Origin: Allodiplogaster sudhausi
Lineage: Eukaryota; Nematoda; Chromadorea; Rhabditida; Diplogasteridae
Reading direction: 5' to 3'
Assembly (NCBI GenBank): GCA_945643635.1
Contig: CALZFC010000090.1
Location: 449,501-513,500 of the forward strand
DNA: 64,000 nt
Shown here: in pieces, positions 35,671 through 45,843 of the stretch
Layout of the letters: each line of letters opens with the position of its first letter
Numbering within the stretch: position 1 is the first letter of the stretch
The notes under the pieces: generated by a model
Seen by the model: the letters and a program-made list of their open reading frames with translations, nothing else
Database searches by the model: none
What the model was told of the DNA's origin: nothing
Made by a program: the position numbers and the translations under genes

Positions 35671-35949
35671 TTAGATGGGTGGATGTGTGTTATAACGTCG
35701 GCTTGGAATGGTCGGGGAAGGAAGAAGATAGCCAATACACGAGGAAAGGGTTACAATCCAAAGTTTATTGTCGTCGTTACGTGTGCCAAAAGTTAGATTA
35801 TATATCGACACTAGAACAACTGTATAAATAAGTATTACTTGTGCAATGTAGACAAACAGAGCACGTGAACACGACACTTCACCACAATGCCACGAAGCAC
35901 TGCTAGTTTCCTCAGGGGCGGGTGACAACTTTTCTAGCATGTTTTGCAT
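35671..35949 (-). CDS. Small Polinton membrane protein
   Basis: This is an intact 92-codon ORF from the ATG at 35949. A hydrophobic helix around IAQVILIYTVVLVSIYNL and a second apolar segment LWIVTLSSCIGYLLPSP indicate a membrane protein. A small protein with this layout is a frequent neighbour of the minor capsid gene in Polinton-like elements, but its function is not established. It overlaps the integrase 3' end by 38 bp. Confidence 0.6.
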   Translation of the reverse strand: MQNMLEKLSPAPEETSSASWHCGEVSCSRALFVYIAQVILIYTVVLVSIYNLTFGTRNDDNKLWIVTLSSCIGYLLPSPTIPSRRYNTHPPI

Positions 35950-36919
35950 CGATCCAAGAATCAAATGAAGGTGGGTAACCAAGCCAACGTACTAATATTT
36001 CCTTCTTGCCCGAGCGTGTTCTTCTTGCAAGTACACGTTCAATTTTATACTCGTCGTCGGGGGAAGTAATGTGTGATACGAGTTCACGCTCGTAGACAAT
36101 ACTATCAATTTCCTCACCGTTCAAATCTTCCCCTTTGTAAAAGCACCGCGAAGACAAGAAAGACGCACAGGATCGCCTGGTGCATAGCGATGCTTGGCCA
36201 TGAGTTGTTTTTCCTCTGCATAAAGGGTTTGCCAAACAAATTCTGCATTTGTTGCATTTAAGGACGAGGGTGCAACCAATAGAGGAAATTGGTGAATCGT
36301 TTAGTGCTTTGGTAGCATCTTGTAAAACATCCAACCAGCGATATGTATTATGTTCGGAAAAATAACGGTAGAGTCTTGTCTTTAGTCTACGTATTGTATT
36401 TTCTGCAAGTGCACACTTTACATTATGGTTCTTTGGAATACGATGTTCAATTTCGTTTTGTGCTAACAAACGTTAAAAGTTGGAATTTAAAAATTCTTTC
36501 CCTGCATCAGTATAAAGACGAAAAGGTGAACGTCCAGAAGTTTTAATTATACGTTCGTAAGCCTTTGTTGTTTCAGCACCACTTTTATTTAAAAGAGGCT
36601 CACACATTACAAATCGAGATAAGACATCAACAACAACAAGAATGCAAGTATAGCAGGAATTGTGACGCTTAAGGTCGGCCATTATGGCAAGGTCTGCTTG
36701 GTGGTCGCTATCAATCCATGTACACTGTGTCTTACTTGTTTTTATTCGATTCAATCTGGGAAAATGGGTAGTATATGTAGACTGTTTATGTAAAAACGCT
36801 TTAACATCTCCAAGTTTAACTTTTAATCCTTTCTTTCGGGCAGCTTCATAAAGACGGCGAACGCCACTGTAACCACCATAGCTACTAATGTCGGTATAAA
36901 TTTTTTCTAGTTCATCCAT
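35912..36919 (-). pseudogene. Polinton retroviral-type integrase with chromodomain, inactivated
   Basis: It starts at the ATG 36919, which overla­ps the stop of the preceding ORF. The DDE core residues are visible: QADL (first Asp), YTDAGKEF (second Asp) and AENTIRRLK (Glu). A C-terminal chromodomain follows (DDEYKIERVLARR, then ILVRWLGYP). An in-frame TAA at 36473-36475 follows LNSNF, where the frame otherwise continues unchanged; one base change in a CAA would explain it. The segment between about 36270 and 36135 reads in another frame (TNAEFVWQTLYAEEKQ) and then returns, so there are two more shifts. The enzyme would insert the element with 6-bp duplication; this copy cannot make it. Confidence 0.85.
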
Positions 36920-37662
36920 TGTATTGCGTTGGCCAAAGGGTAACTGCAAAGTTGGTGCCACGAAACTCGACAAGTTCCGCTCGGGCACTATTACAGAACA
37001 TTAAAGGTGAAAACTTGGTTCTTTTTAGGGCTGCCCCAAATTCTTTCGCGCCGTGGACCGGATCAGAACGTGTACGCCACCGACTGGAAAAGTCTTCAAT
37101 CAGTGAAGCAATATCGTACTCGTTTTGTCCAAGTGTAATCTTGTCTTTAATAACAGGGAATTCTGTAGAATTTGCGAGTAAATGATTGACAAGTGTTGCA
37201 GACTTTCTCTTAATTGTATCGTTTGAAAATTGAAGTGTCTTTAAGAAATTTTGTTCTGGTTGCGATGTCTGAGCTACTGGTGTTGTCTGTGGTTGAACAT
37301 TTTGAGTTCCATTTTACCGGCTGTACAGGAACAAGAGTTTGGGGTACCTCTGTAGAATTTTTTACAATGGGAATGGCAGTTTGAAAACTATGTTCTGAAC
37401 TAGCTTTATCATCTTCACCTTGCCATGCAACATTTGTGTCAGGTCCTTTAGTGTTGCCATGTATGTATTGTGTAAGACGCTGTAGCAAAGCACGATATCT
37501 ATGCATCTTTTCTTCAGCATCAAGAATACACGAAGGTGCAAGAAGTGTATTCAATTCATTTTCAATACGTTGAATAAAGTTTGGTTGTTGTTGTTGTTGT
37601 TGCTGTACCATAATTGCAAGACGATCTTCAGAAACTAGCAATAATTTGTTAAATGAAGGCAT
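36912..37662 (-). pseudogene. Polinton structural-type ORF (poly-Gln), frameshifted
   Basis: It starts at the ATG 37662 (MPSFNKLLLVSEDRLAIM) with a poly-Gln run after residue 18, and continues through a helical segment (EEKMHRYRALLQRLTQY). The frame ends at 37210. The neighbouring frame takes over from about 37235 (NDTIKRKSATLVNHLL) to a TGA at 36912-36914. The two parts together resemble a common Polinton/adintovirus ORF of unknown role placed before the integrase. It overlaps the preceding ORF by 14 bp and the integrase start by 8 bp. Confidence 0.5.
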
Positions 37663-37995
37663 TGGATAGAAAGTTTGCGGCAACACCAGCAATTACAGGA
37701 ATTAAAGGTGCAAAAAATCCTGTGCCCGCCTGAATTATATGCTGTTTTGCCAAGGGGACCGTTCGGGTATCCGCAATACGTCGAATGTGTGCCACGTAAG
37801 GCTTTAACTTCTTCATTTGTGTCTTGTTTATATAGGCCGTACCTTGAAGAATATTACAAAGTGCCTCGACAATACAAATGACTGGACTGTGTTAGCATCC
37901 GCCTCATTAACATGACTTTCAAAATCTTTTGTTGATGCAAGAGAAGAAATCTTTTTTAAAACGTCCTTGTCCCACACTGCTTTTGCAGGATTCAT
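37649..37995 (-). pseudogene. Small pX-like Polinton ORF, frameshifted
   Basis: The ATG at 37995 overlaps the ATPase stop (ATGA). The frame shifts near 37868-37882. The second part has a basic segment (KTQMKKLKPYVAHIRRIAD) and a hydrophobic C-terminus (GTGFFAPLIPVIAGVAANF). A short basic protein with a Gly-rich apolar tail at this position resembles the adenovirus pX/membrane-lytic-type proteins reported in Polintons; this is inference. Confidence 0.5.
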
Positions 37996-38624
37996 TTTAC
38001 TGTATAGCAATAAATACGTTCCGTGTCGGGAAAGATACTTGTACGAAGACGAAATGCTACCTCTGTCGTCTTATGTAGGTCGACAAAGAGGTAACTGTGT
38101 GCACTAGAAGTGGCGTCAGTGTAGGCGTCAATAAAAAATTGTCGGTTTGTTGGAAAAAGTTGGCTAGCTAGATTACGAATCATCAACTGATCAGCATTGT
38201 TCTTAAATAGACAAAGGTAGCTAGAGTTTATGCGTAGTGTTCGAATAGTTTTCCCATAGAATAGTGAATGAACTACACAAATTACTGACATGTCAAAGTG
38301 GTGTGAGGCAACCGTAAAAAGTTTTTCAGCATCAGGCCAACGTTCAAGCTTTACCATTAGATCGTCAAGAACAAGTAGTGCTTTTTCATTCTTCTTTTCC
38401 CTCAACGTTTCAATGCCAGGGATGCCTTCATGCATTGTGACATGTGCAAGATTGGCAAACTCGTTATAGCCAGTTTGGTATTCATTGTAACAAAAAATAA
38501 CATGTCCAGGCTTTACATTTTCATACACTTGTTCCCTTGTTGTTATAATTCTATGAATTAATGTGCTTTTTCCACATCCTGAAGGACCACATACAAGCAT
38601 ACACGAAAGCCAAGCAAGATACAT
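37992..38624 (-). CDS. Polinton DNA-packaging ATPase (FtsK/HerA type)
   Basis: This is an intact ORF of 210 codons from the ATG at 38624. Walker A (GPSGCGKST) lies near residue 13 and Walker B (ALLVLDDLM) near residue 82. These fit the A32-like genome-packaging ATPases of Polintons and related double-jelly-roll viruses. The stop overlaps the next ORF by the sequence ATGA. It is the only enzyme gene of the element that reads through without lesion. Confidence 0.82.
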   Translation of the reverse strand: MYLAWLSCMLVCGPSGCGKSTLIHRIITTREQVYENVKPGHVIFCYNEYQTGYNEFANLAHVTMHEGIPGIETLREKKNEKALLVLDDLMVKLERWPDAEKLFTVASHHFDMSVICVVHSLFYGKTIRTLRINSSYLCLFKNNADQLMIRNLASQLFPTNRQFFIDAYTDATSSAHSYLFVDLHKTTEVAFRLRTSIFPDTERIYCYTVK

Positions 38625-38809
38625 TTATCGCAAGTTTCAAAAGTACTAATTTTTCCGAGTACAACAACTGACATCAAAATTATTCAAAGTACTGTTCACA
38701 ATTCAAGACAGTCGGAAAAATTTAAACGTACTGACAATTCACAACAAGTGACGACAATGAAACTTTTCTAGCAAAACTTCACAATAAAAGACAGACAATC
38801 TTTGGTGCA

Positions 38810-41800
38810 CTATGTGCCTCGATACCCGTATGGGAACGTTCCGTACGTCCCAAAGGGAATCCTTCGCTTGTTAAAGACCGGCTGGAAGAGCTTCTCGAAG
38901 GTCACGGTCTCGATGCCGTGATCGCCGTCGATGGCAAAGCGCTCGTACGGGATGGGAATCTTCTCCCATCCCGTACGATTCTTGAGCCGCCGCACAAAGC
39001 GATGCATCGATCTGAAATGGATCGACGCTTCAGAGTCCCTCGTGACGGGAAAGCCTCTGCATTTCGCTTTCTCGTGCGTCTTGCCATCGGGCGTCTGCCA
39101 TCGATAGGTATACGCCTTGGGTCCCTGGGCGACGAATTCCACGCCACGGCCACCTCCCAGCTCATCCGTGAGGTCGCCAAGGAAGTCGCCTTCCAGCTCG
39201 GCCAAGGGGTCGACCTCGTCCTCCTTGTGCAGGTAGAGGACGGAATCGGTGTCTGAAAGTAAAGTTTTACTAAATTAACATGGCAAATAGAAAGAAACAT
39301 TAATCGTAATAAAGTTTTACTTACCGACATAGAGGAGCCTCTCTTCTGGATGAGGAATCCTCTGGATAATGTTGAGCAGGGTACATCTGGCGTAGGCAGT
39401 TGTCAGAACTGCAGACGCCAGACTCGTTGTCGGGAGAGGCTTCAGTGTAGCCGACGTCGATGGCCGGAAGGTGACTTGCAGCTTTCTGTCACCGAGCAGA
39501 CAGTAGTCGCGCACGTCCACGTCCGCATCATTCATAAGACGGAAGAAGCGGCTCGGGTCGTCGACAATCTCCGTCCTCAATCTGTCGTTGCGCTCTCCCA
39601 GCTTGCCCCACTGTAAATATGTACATTCATATTGAAAGAAAGTGAAACAATATGTATTCAAAAACATTTAAACTGACAAGCGAATTGGATATCAGCTTGG
39701 AGACTTGTCTGGCCGCGGGGTTGTGCGCAATAGATTCCGCTTTCAAGCGGATGCCTTCTCGTTCCTCGAAGAGCTTGATGAACGCGCTCTTCTTCTCTTC
39801 AGTGTCCGCGGAAGCTGGCCACCCGGATGCCTCCTATAAAATGTAAATATTACAAGAGACAAATAATCAAACAAAATAATATATACCGTCTTTTTGCCGA
39901 CCCACGTGTCCATGTATTCGGACAGGACACCGTTAGATACTTCGCCCGTGGTCGAGTTCCGCTCATAGAGCGACCACTTTTTGTAGTGGCGCGCCTAAAT
40001 AAAATGTACTGCTTTGTTTAAATAAAATGTACTTCTACCAAAATTTATTTAAAACGAACCGAGTGGATCTTCAGGATCTTGTATCCACACTTGAGCGCCT
40101 CGATGAGTTCGATGGTGGCGAACGTGCCGACGAACTGCCTCTCCTTCTTGCTGTGCTGGCAGCCGAGAGTGTACGGATCCATCTTCTCGGCGCATGCTGC
40201 ACACAGAGGCATGACGTTCTTGCCGCCAGAACGAAGCGCCAGAACTGGGACGAAGAGACGGGTCGGCGGCAGGACCTGATTGAATACATTATTAAATTTC
40301 TTATTTGATATAAATGCTCAACTTAGGGTGCACTTGACGAATCCTTGGATCGTGAGCTCTTCCGGCTTCGTGATGGGCGTCTGGATCTTTGAGACGTCGA
40401 GCATCTTGCCCTTACCCACCGAGTACGGTCTGTACTTGTTCGTGTACGGGTACAGACCTAAAGAAATATTTTCAATTATTAAAATAAAATGAAATTTATG
40501 ATTATTCTTAAAAATACTTACTGCAGACGTCGAGGTAGCGGATCGTGTACCCTGGCTCTGGTTTCGCGTACATGCGGAAGACCTCGCATCTCCCGCCAAA
40601 GAAGGCGTCGTACAGATTGAGAGGTGTCTATAAATGTACATTTAATTTTATTAAACGGAATAAGTAAAACTTTCTAACCCCAATCTCGTAGTCGGCAAAG
40701 AATTGCCGCATCTTCTCGTCCTTCTTGAGCCTCTTCTCGATTTGGCACTCACGGATGACGATGACCTTGTGCTTGCGACGGAGATGCTGGAGGCGCTCCT
40801 CATCTTCCTGACGGATGAGGGCTGCACGTCGACCTCGCACCATCGTGTGGTCCGAATAGCGACATCGACAGGCATGCCAGTAACAGCCGTGGATCTAAAA
40901 TATATGTTGTATCAAAGGAACAAGAAACATATACAAATGAACGAACAATAAATGTTGAATATAATTGTTTTATCTAAATTACAAATGTACCTCGATGATG
41001 AGATCCCTCTTGCTCGGCCTCTTGACGAATCCGTCGACGCGGTAGCGAGTTCCCTTGATTCTCTTCTCGCCACCGTGCTGCGCATCACGGATTTGGACAC
41101 ACTTTGTCTTCCTCAGGTAGCTAAAAGCAGAATATTGTTTGATAAATTAAAAAAAAGTTTATATTAATACTTACGCAAGCATCTTGAGTGCCAGACGACT
41201 CTGCTTGTCCTCGGCAGTGATGGGCTTCTCGACAGCCAAGAGGTCCTTCTTGAGGAACTTGCGGCGGAAGACAGGCATGGCCGCACTGGCTGCAGTCACG
41301 CTCTCGTGAAAGACATGAACGCCCGTGGCGCCAAAGCACTCAGCATCGAAGGTGCGAATGCCTTCGTGCAGGAGGACGACATCGGAGAAGCAATAAGCTT
41401 CAATCTCCAGACGGAAGTCGAATGTAAATTCGTTCTGTTCGTGCTCGTCGTGCCAATCGTCGAATGCGGTCCTCGCCTCATCCCGCATCGACTTGTAGCC
41501 AAAGTACTTCTTGTCCGGGATCTTGCCAACGTATTGGTAGTTGGCAGGGCGATTGAAGCGGTGCGGGAAGTAGCCCTAAATATTTCCATTGAAGTATTTC
41601 TAATAAATTTTTTTTTAAGATACCTTCTTCAATTCCTTGATTCCGAATGCCTTGGGGAACGAGGCGAGAGGCATGGCGAGGAAGCTCAGCGAGTCAACCA
41701 TTCTGACGTTGTTGACCTCGAGTTTCATGATCTTTCTTCCGGCCATTATCAGAGGAGGGCGATACAGGGCTACGGTCGCTGCACAGATGGCGCAGAATAA

Positions 41801-44477
41801 ACTGGCCATCGTAGCTACAATTATGAATAAATAAAAGGTGAAATTATTTTATTTAAATAAGAAAAATAAATAGATAAAATACTAACGCGCGGAGATTGTG
41901 GGCGACGACAGTGAACCCCTTGTGTTCGTCGCCGAACACCCAGTCGCAGAATTCTGCGATGATCTTCTTCTTTGGGTCGTCCAGCGCCTGCCACTGCCAG
42001 AGTCGTCGGCCTCCGCAGTGTTCACAACTGCATGTGACATCGTAGACGTCCTTGGGCAGCTCTCCTTCACATTTTCCGCACGACCGGAGAGCGATGATGA
42101 GATTGGGGACGTGCATCTTGGCTCCCCTCTTATTTTTGACGATGCGTGTCTGAGGAAAACGAGGATTAATAATATTATAAAATAGTGTCTGAGAAAACAA
42201 AGAATAATATTATCATAATTATTGTCTGAGGATAAAGAAGAATAAATATCTATTAATTATATTTTTGAATAGAAAAAAATTAATAAAATTCTTACTTCGA
42301 TGTCGAATACTATCGTCTTCTTCTGGAACTTCTTCGACAGGGGAGGCAGAGGCGAGACGTAACACGTCTTGTGGCCATGCGGTCGTTCACAGCACGTCTC
42401 GCAGTAGGAATAGCCACAACGGTGAGGACGACATATTCTTCGGCTTATTACATTGCGTGCAAATGTCAAGCTTTTCACAGTATGACTTCCCGCCATGGAC
42501 ACCTAAAATTAAATAATATGTGTATACACTAGTATCATAAATGTTTATTATTTTAACCTTTCTCTTGGTGTCGTGTCAGGCACTCTTCGTTGTGGCAGAC
42601 GACGCCACACGCTTCACACTTGTGTGCACCGTGCCCACTGCACAGGTCCTTCTGTCGCGTCCCGCATTTGTCACAGTTGACAGGGCACGAGTAGTGTGCC
42701 GATGCAGCGTCATCCAAAACATAGTGGGCAGTAGAACTGGCGATCTGAAATTGAAAATAAATATTTTTCATCTAATAAATAATCTAACTAAATTACTAAC
42801 TAAAGAATGTGGAGATTCGTTTAATGTGGTCAAAGTGCCCTCGACGCAGACGAAGTCCAATCACACTCTTGTCATCGATGTAGTCTCCAGCGAAGACTGC
42901 CTTCCCTGGCTTGTCACCATAAAACAAGACGAGTTGGACGCCTGGCATGTTCTCTTGGAACAGCTTCACATCGTCGATGGTGTAGCTGCTCTTCTTCGGA
43001 ATCGCAAATTCCCTGTGGTAGAGATCTGCCACCTTCTGCTGTCGTCCTTCACGTCGTGAGATCGACTTCCATCGAGACACGTCATTCTTACGGTCCAGAT
43101 AGGCCATTCCAAGGGCAATAGCCTTGGCGAGGCAATCAATCCTTACTCCCTGAAATTACTTTCGTTTAATAAAATTATAACATTATTAATTCCTAAACAT
43201 TGTATAAAAAATTTTAGATTTTGCAAACCTTTGGCCTTGGTGATGTTAGTCCAATCGTTCTTTTTGGCGAAAGAACGATTTCCGGAACCGGTGGGCGCAT
43301 CTATCCACGAGATCCTAACATGCAGCTAAAAATATACATAATAAATATATTACAAAAAATTGGAAATACTTTGAATCAACGGCGTTGCCACTCCCGTAGA
43401 CGTGTTCGCAAAGGAGATCTCTTTGCGTAGTATATTCGGAATGTTGTCCGAGTATACCGAGGGCTTCATGTAGTAGGCCCTTGGCTGGCCTTCTTGGTTA
43501 ATGGCGACAGAGACACGGAGATCACTGCCGTGTTGAGTCGGCTTGCTCTTCTCGAGTACGTCAAGCATGACCTAAAAATTTATATTGAAATATTAATACG
43601 TTTATACAGAAATATCACAACGTATGATTGTAAACTAGCAAATTGAACAGTCCTGTATAAACAAACTGACCAGGTCGAAGAGTCCATCGAGATCATTTGT
43701 TCTCTTTGCAAGCTTGCGGAAGCGGATGGAAATGTCTTCTTGTTCCACTCTGAACCTCTTGTTTCGACTTCTCGAGAGGTCTTCCACTTTGTAAAAGTCT
43801 TTGACCTCATGCAGCACACCATCAACGTGGAGAGGGGTCTATAATGTTGAACATTTGAAATATAAAAACCTGTAAAAAGTACAAAAAGAAAACAAACTGA
43901 ATACCTCCACTTCTTCTTCTACTTCCTCATCATCATCCATTTCTTCTTCTTCACTGTCTTCATAGACAATGTCATCATCCTCCTCCGAGCTGCCACTGTC
44001 GCTTGACGATTCATTGTCGACGTACTCTTCGTCGTCAGACTGTTATAGTAATTATTTTGAATAATAATAAATAACTGGTCCAATTTGAACATATCAAAGT
44101 GAAAAATATAATGAAAAATATACAAAAAAATATATATATATAGACCAAGAGAATATAAAAAATACCTATGTACATACCGATTCTCCGCTTCTACTGCTGC
44201 TGCTGCTGCTGCCGCTGCCGCTGCTGTCACTGCTACTTGTGTCGCTGTACGGCACCAGTCTTCGCTTTCGATCATAGTCGTCAGCCACAGAGGTAGAAGG
44301 CAGTTGCTCTTCCTCTCGTTCCTATTTTATTTCAAAATCTCTATATAATTCAAGGAATAATTTTTCTATCTATTGTAAGGTAATTATTTGATAAAAAATA
44401 TATATGTCTCTTACTTGTCTGTCGCGACGTGCCTTCTTGGCAATGCTGTCGTTTCCAGAATTGCTTGCGCGCTTCAT
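38810..44477 (-). pseudogene. Protein-primed family B DNA polymerase with about 20 introns, two frameshifts
   Basis: Approximate exons: 44415-44477, 44178-44321, 43905-44039, 43671-43838, 43370-43571, 43229-43325, 42790-43145, 42550-42746, 42298-42502, 41888-42150, 41627-41814, 41175-41577, 40992-41117, 40680-40900, 40523-40628, 40325-40459, 40064-40276, 39888-39994, 39690-39836, 39327-39613 and 38810-39252 (about 1400 codons). Motifs in order: acidic Ser-rich start; Cys/His zinc-binding stretch; ExoI FDIE; ExoII HNLRAYD across a junction; ExoIII YCFSDV; endonuclease-like HGCYWHACR; motif A DVCSLYP across a junction; motif B NSLWGK; motif C YVDTDS across a junction; KAYTY. Frames break once near 42422-42450 and once near 41766-41790; one early junction (exons 5-6) does not close cleanly. 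Exons are GC-rich compared with the ATPase-integrase block. Confidence 0.85.
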
Positions 44478-44513
44478 GATCCTTGACAGGTGAGAGACTG
44501 TGAATCTGCAAAC

Positions 44514-44769
44514 ATGTCAACTGCGAATGCATCCACAACACTTCCTTCAAACAAACGTCCGGCTAGCATTGGCAAACGAATACGCGCTGATGGGAAATCA
44601 TACGAAAAGGTTTGTTCTTTGACACTTCATTTCATACATAATTATTTGTTTTTAGGTGGAAAACGATGAGGAAGAAACTGTCAAAAACGTGGCTATTGGC
44701 AAGGATGGGCAGATCGTCTTCCATATCGAGAAGGGCAGCAAAGTCACTTTCAATATTACTATTGCATAG
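44514..44769 (+). CDS. Small spliced plus-strand gene divergent from the polymerase
   Basis: Exon 1 is 44514-44609 from the ATG (32 codons, basic, ending IGKRIRADGKSYEK). The intron is 46 nt (GTTTGT...TTTTTAG). Exon 2 is 44656-44769, acidic at first (VENDEEE) and then strand-forming (GQIVFHIEKGSKVTFNITIA), ending at TAG. The splice is in phase 0 and gives 69 residues. Only 36 bp separate its ATG from the polymerase ATG on the other strand. There is no signal peptide or known domain. A DNA-binding or terminal-protein-related role is possible but unsupported. Confidence 0.55.
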
Positions 44770-45275
44770 AGAAGGAAACTCTCCGCATCTTGTAGCTTTC
44801 GTGATCAATGTACTGTTTGTGATTTGACTCTCCTTTTTATATGCACTATTTCTCACTTGTCCGCCATGGCGCTGACAGCATCCTCTCTAGATCCTGAACG
44901 TTGATAAGACTTGCATCATAGCCTATACGACATATTTCGTAATTTTTCTTTCTTTCTCTAACTTGTATGTGCATAAATCACTTGTTATTTTATTTATTGC
45001 GTGGGCGTTAAGTTATTTCACAATATATTCTATTACCAACAGTACTGATATAAATAGAATTCGTCGGTGGTTATGAGAACATAAAGAGAAATTACAGAGA
45101 AAGACTTGGTCATCATTTAAGATAGTACATGTACACTTTAGAATATATTCGCTTCCGGTTTGTTCTTTCCTGTCATTACACGTTATTACATTATAAATTT
45201 AGCTTTACTTTCTTTCTATTACTATCACTATTCATTCACTCTTCCTGGATTTGGCAAATTTTAAGTAATATTCAA
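44770..45275. other. Non-coding stretch inside the element before the right TIR
   Basis: This is AT-rich sequence without a supportable ORF. A 12-codon plus-strand ORF starts at an ATG near 44865 in a CCGCC context, but it is too short to call. Confidence 0.5.
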
Positions 45276-45360
45276 TGTGGGGGGTTTTGGACTAGTGAAA
45301 ATATGCATCACTTCCACACGAATGTCTACATATTCAGTTGAGAGTTGGCATGACGGCCGA

Positions 45361-45415
45361 TTGGCTCATTGGTAGTGTGTTCGTTTTCAAATCGAAAGGT
45401 CCTAGGTTCGACCCC
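45361..45415 (+). other. tRNA-like A-box/B-box unit in the right TIR
   Basis: TTGGCTCATTGGTAG (45361-45375) resembles an RNA polymerase III A box, and AGGTTCGACCCC (45404-45415) a B box. An anticodon-arm-like TTCG/CGAA stem lies between them and a T-arm-like CTAGG/CCTAG stem surrounds the B box. The acceptor stem does not pair, so this is not a functional tRNA gene. It may be a SINE-like or tRNA-derived promoter. Confidence 0.5.
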
Positions 45416-45570
45416 CCTAGGGGCAACATCAATTGCTCTATTTATTCCGGACTTGTGATGTTTCCACTGGCTGAAAAATGATCCCCTGGGTATAATCTGT
45501 AATCTATGATGTATGATCACATTCCACACGAATGTCTACATCTTCACTTGCACGTTGGTATGATGACCGA

Positions 45571-45624
45571 ATAGCCCCTTGGTAACGATACGACATACGA
45601 CGCAAGCGGCCCAGGTTCGGATCC
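45571..45624 (+). other. Second tRNA-like A-box/B-box unit in the right TIR
   Basis: ATAGCCCCTTGGTAACG (45571-45587) and AGGTTCGGATCC (45613-45624) have A- and B-box-like sequence and spacing. The matching left-arm unit is at 33856-33909. Confidence 0.5.
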
Positions 45625-45837
45625 GATCGGGATCCTGGACTTGTGAAATTTCGATTGACCAAGAACAAGGTGGAATGAATCCTGGAAAATTTCAATGGGA
45701 CGTTCAGGACTTAGAAAAATATCGGTTGAAAATTTCAACGGGGACTTCTGGACTTAGAAAAATAACAGCCGAAAATTTCAACGGAAGTTCTGGAAAAAAA
45801 AATTTCGATTGACCAAGACCATGAGCACTATCATCAT

Positions 45838-45843
45838 TTCGCT
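45838..45843. repeat. Target-site duplication, right (TTCGCT)
   Basis: This is identical to 33222-33227 and directly follows the last base of the right inverted repeat. Confidence 0.9.

Larger units (their letters stand above)
33228..45837 (-). mobile_element. Polinton/Maverick element, 12.6 kb
   Basis: The element is bounded by a perfect 6-bp direct repeat TTCGCT (33222-33227 and 45838-45843), the duplication length typical of Polintons. Its ends are ATGATGATAGTGC and the inverted GCACTATCATCAT, opening into long terminal inverted repeats. It encodes the Polinton set on the minus strand: protein-primed family B polymerase, packaging ATPase, integrase with chromodomain, a minor-capsid-type protein and small accessory ORFs. 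Major capsid protein and Ad-type protease are not found, and it is shorter than the usual 15-20 kb. Frameshifts and a nonsense codon show it is defective as read. The flanks joined together match uninterrupted spacer at about 14030-14110 and 27750-27830. Confidence 0.93.
45276..45837. repeat. Right terminal inverted repeat
   Basis: Its reverse complement matches the left arm from the outer end (AGTCCAGAAG, CATTCCACCTTGTTCTTGGT) to the inner end (GGAAGTGATGCATATTTTC). It contains two tRNA-like units. Confidence 0.88.

Noticed and set aside
36473..36475. Readthrough or recoding at the integrase TAA
   Set aside because: The same gene has two further shifts, so simple decay is more likely than recoding.
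38902..39330. Second long minus-strand frame over the polymerase 3' end, and plus-strand 38918-39256
   Set aside because: These are GC-rich shadows. The frame with the YVDTDS junction and KAYTY motif is the real one.
41306..41800. Plus-strand ORF of 164 codons inside the polymerase
   Set aside because: It is antisense to exons carrying YCFSDV and the exonuclease region, and has no independent support.
43919..44275. Minus-strand ORF with a poly-Ala run
   Set aside because: It is an alternative frame of the polymerase's Ser-rich second exon and crosses a clear intron.
45361..45424. Functional tRNA gene
   Set aside because: A and B boxes and arms are suggestive, but no 7-bp acceptor stem can be formed and there is no normal 3' end, so it is reported only as tRNA-like.
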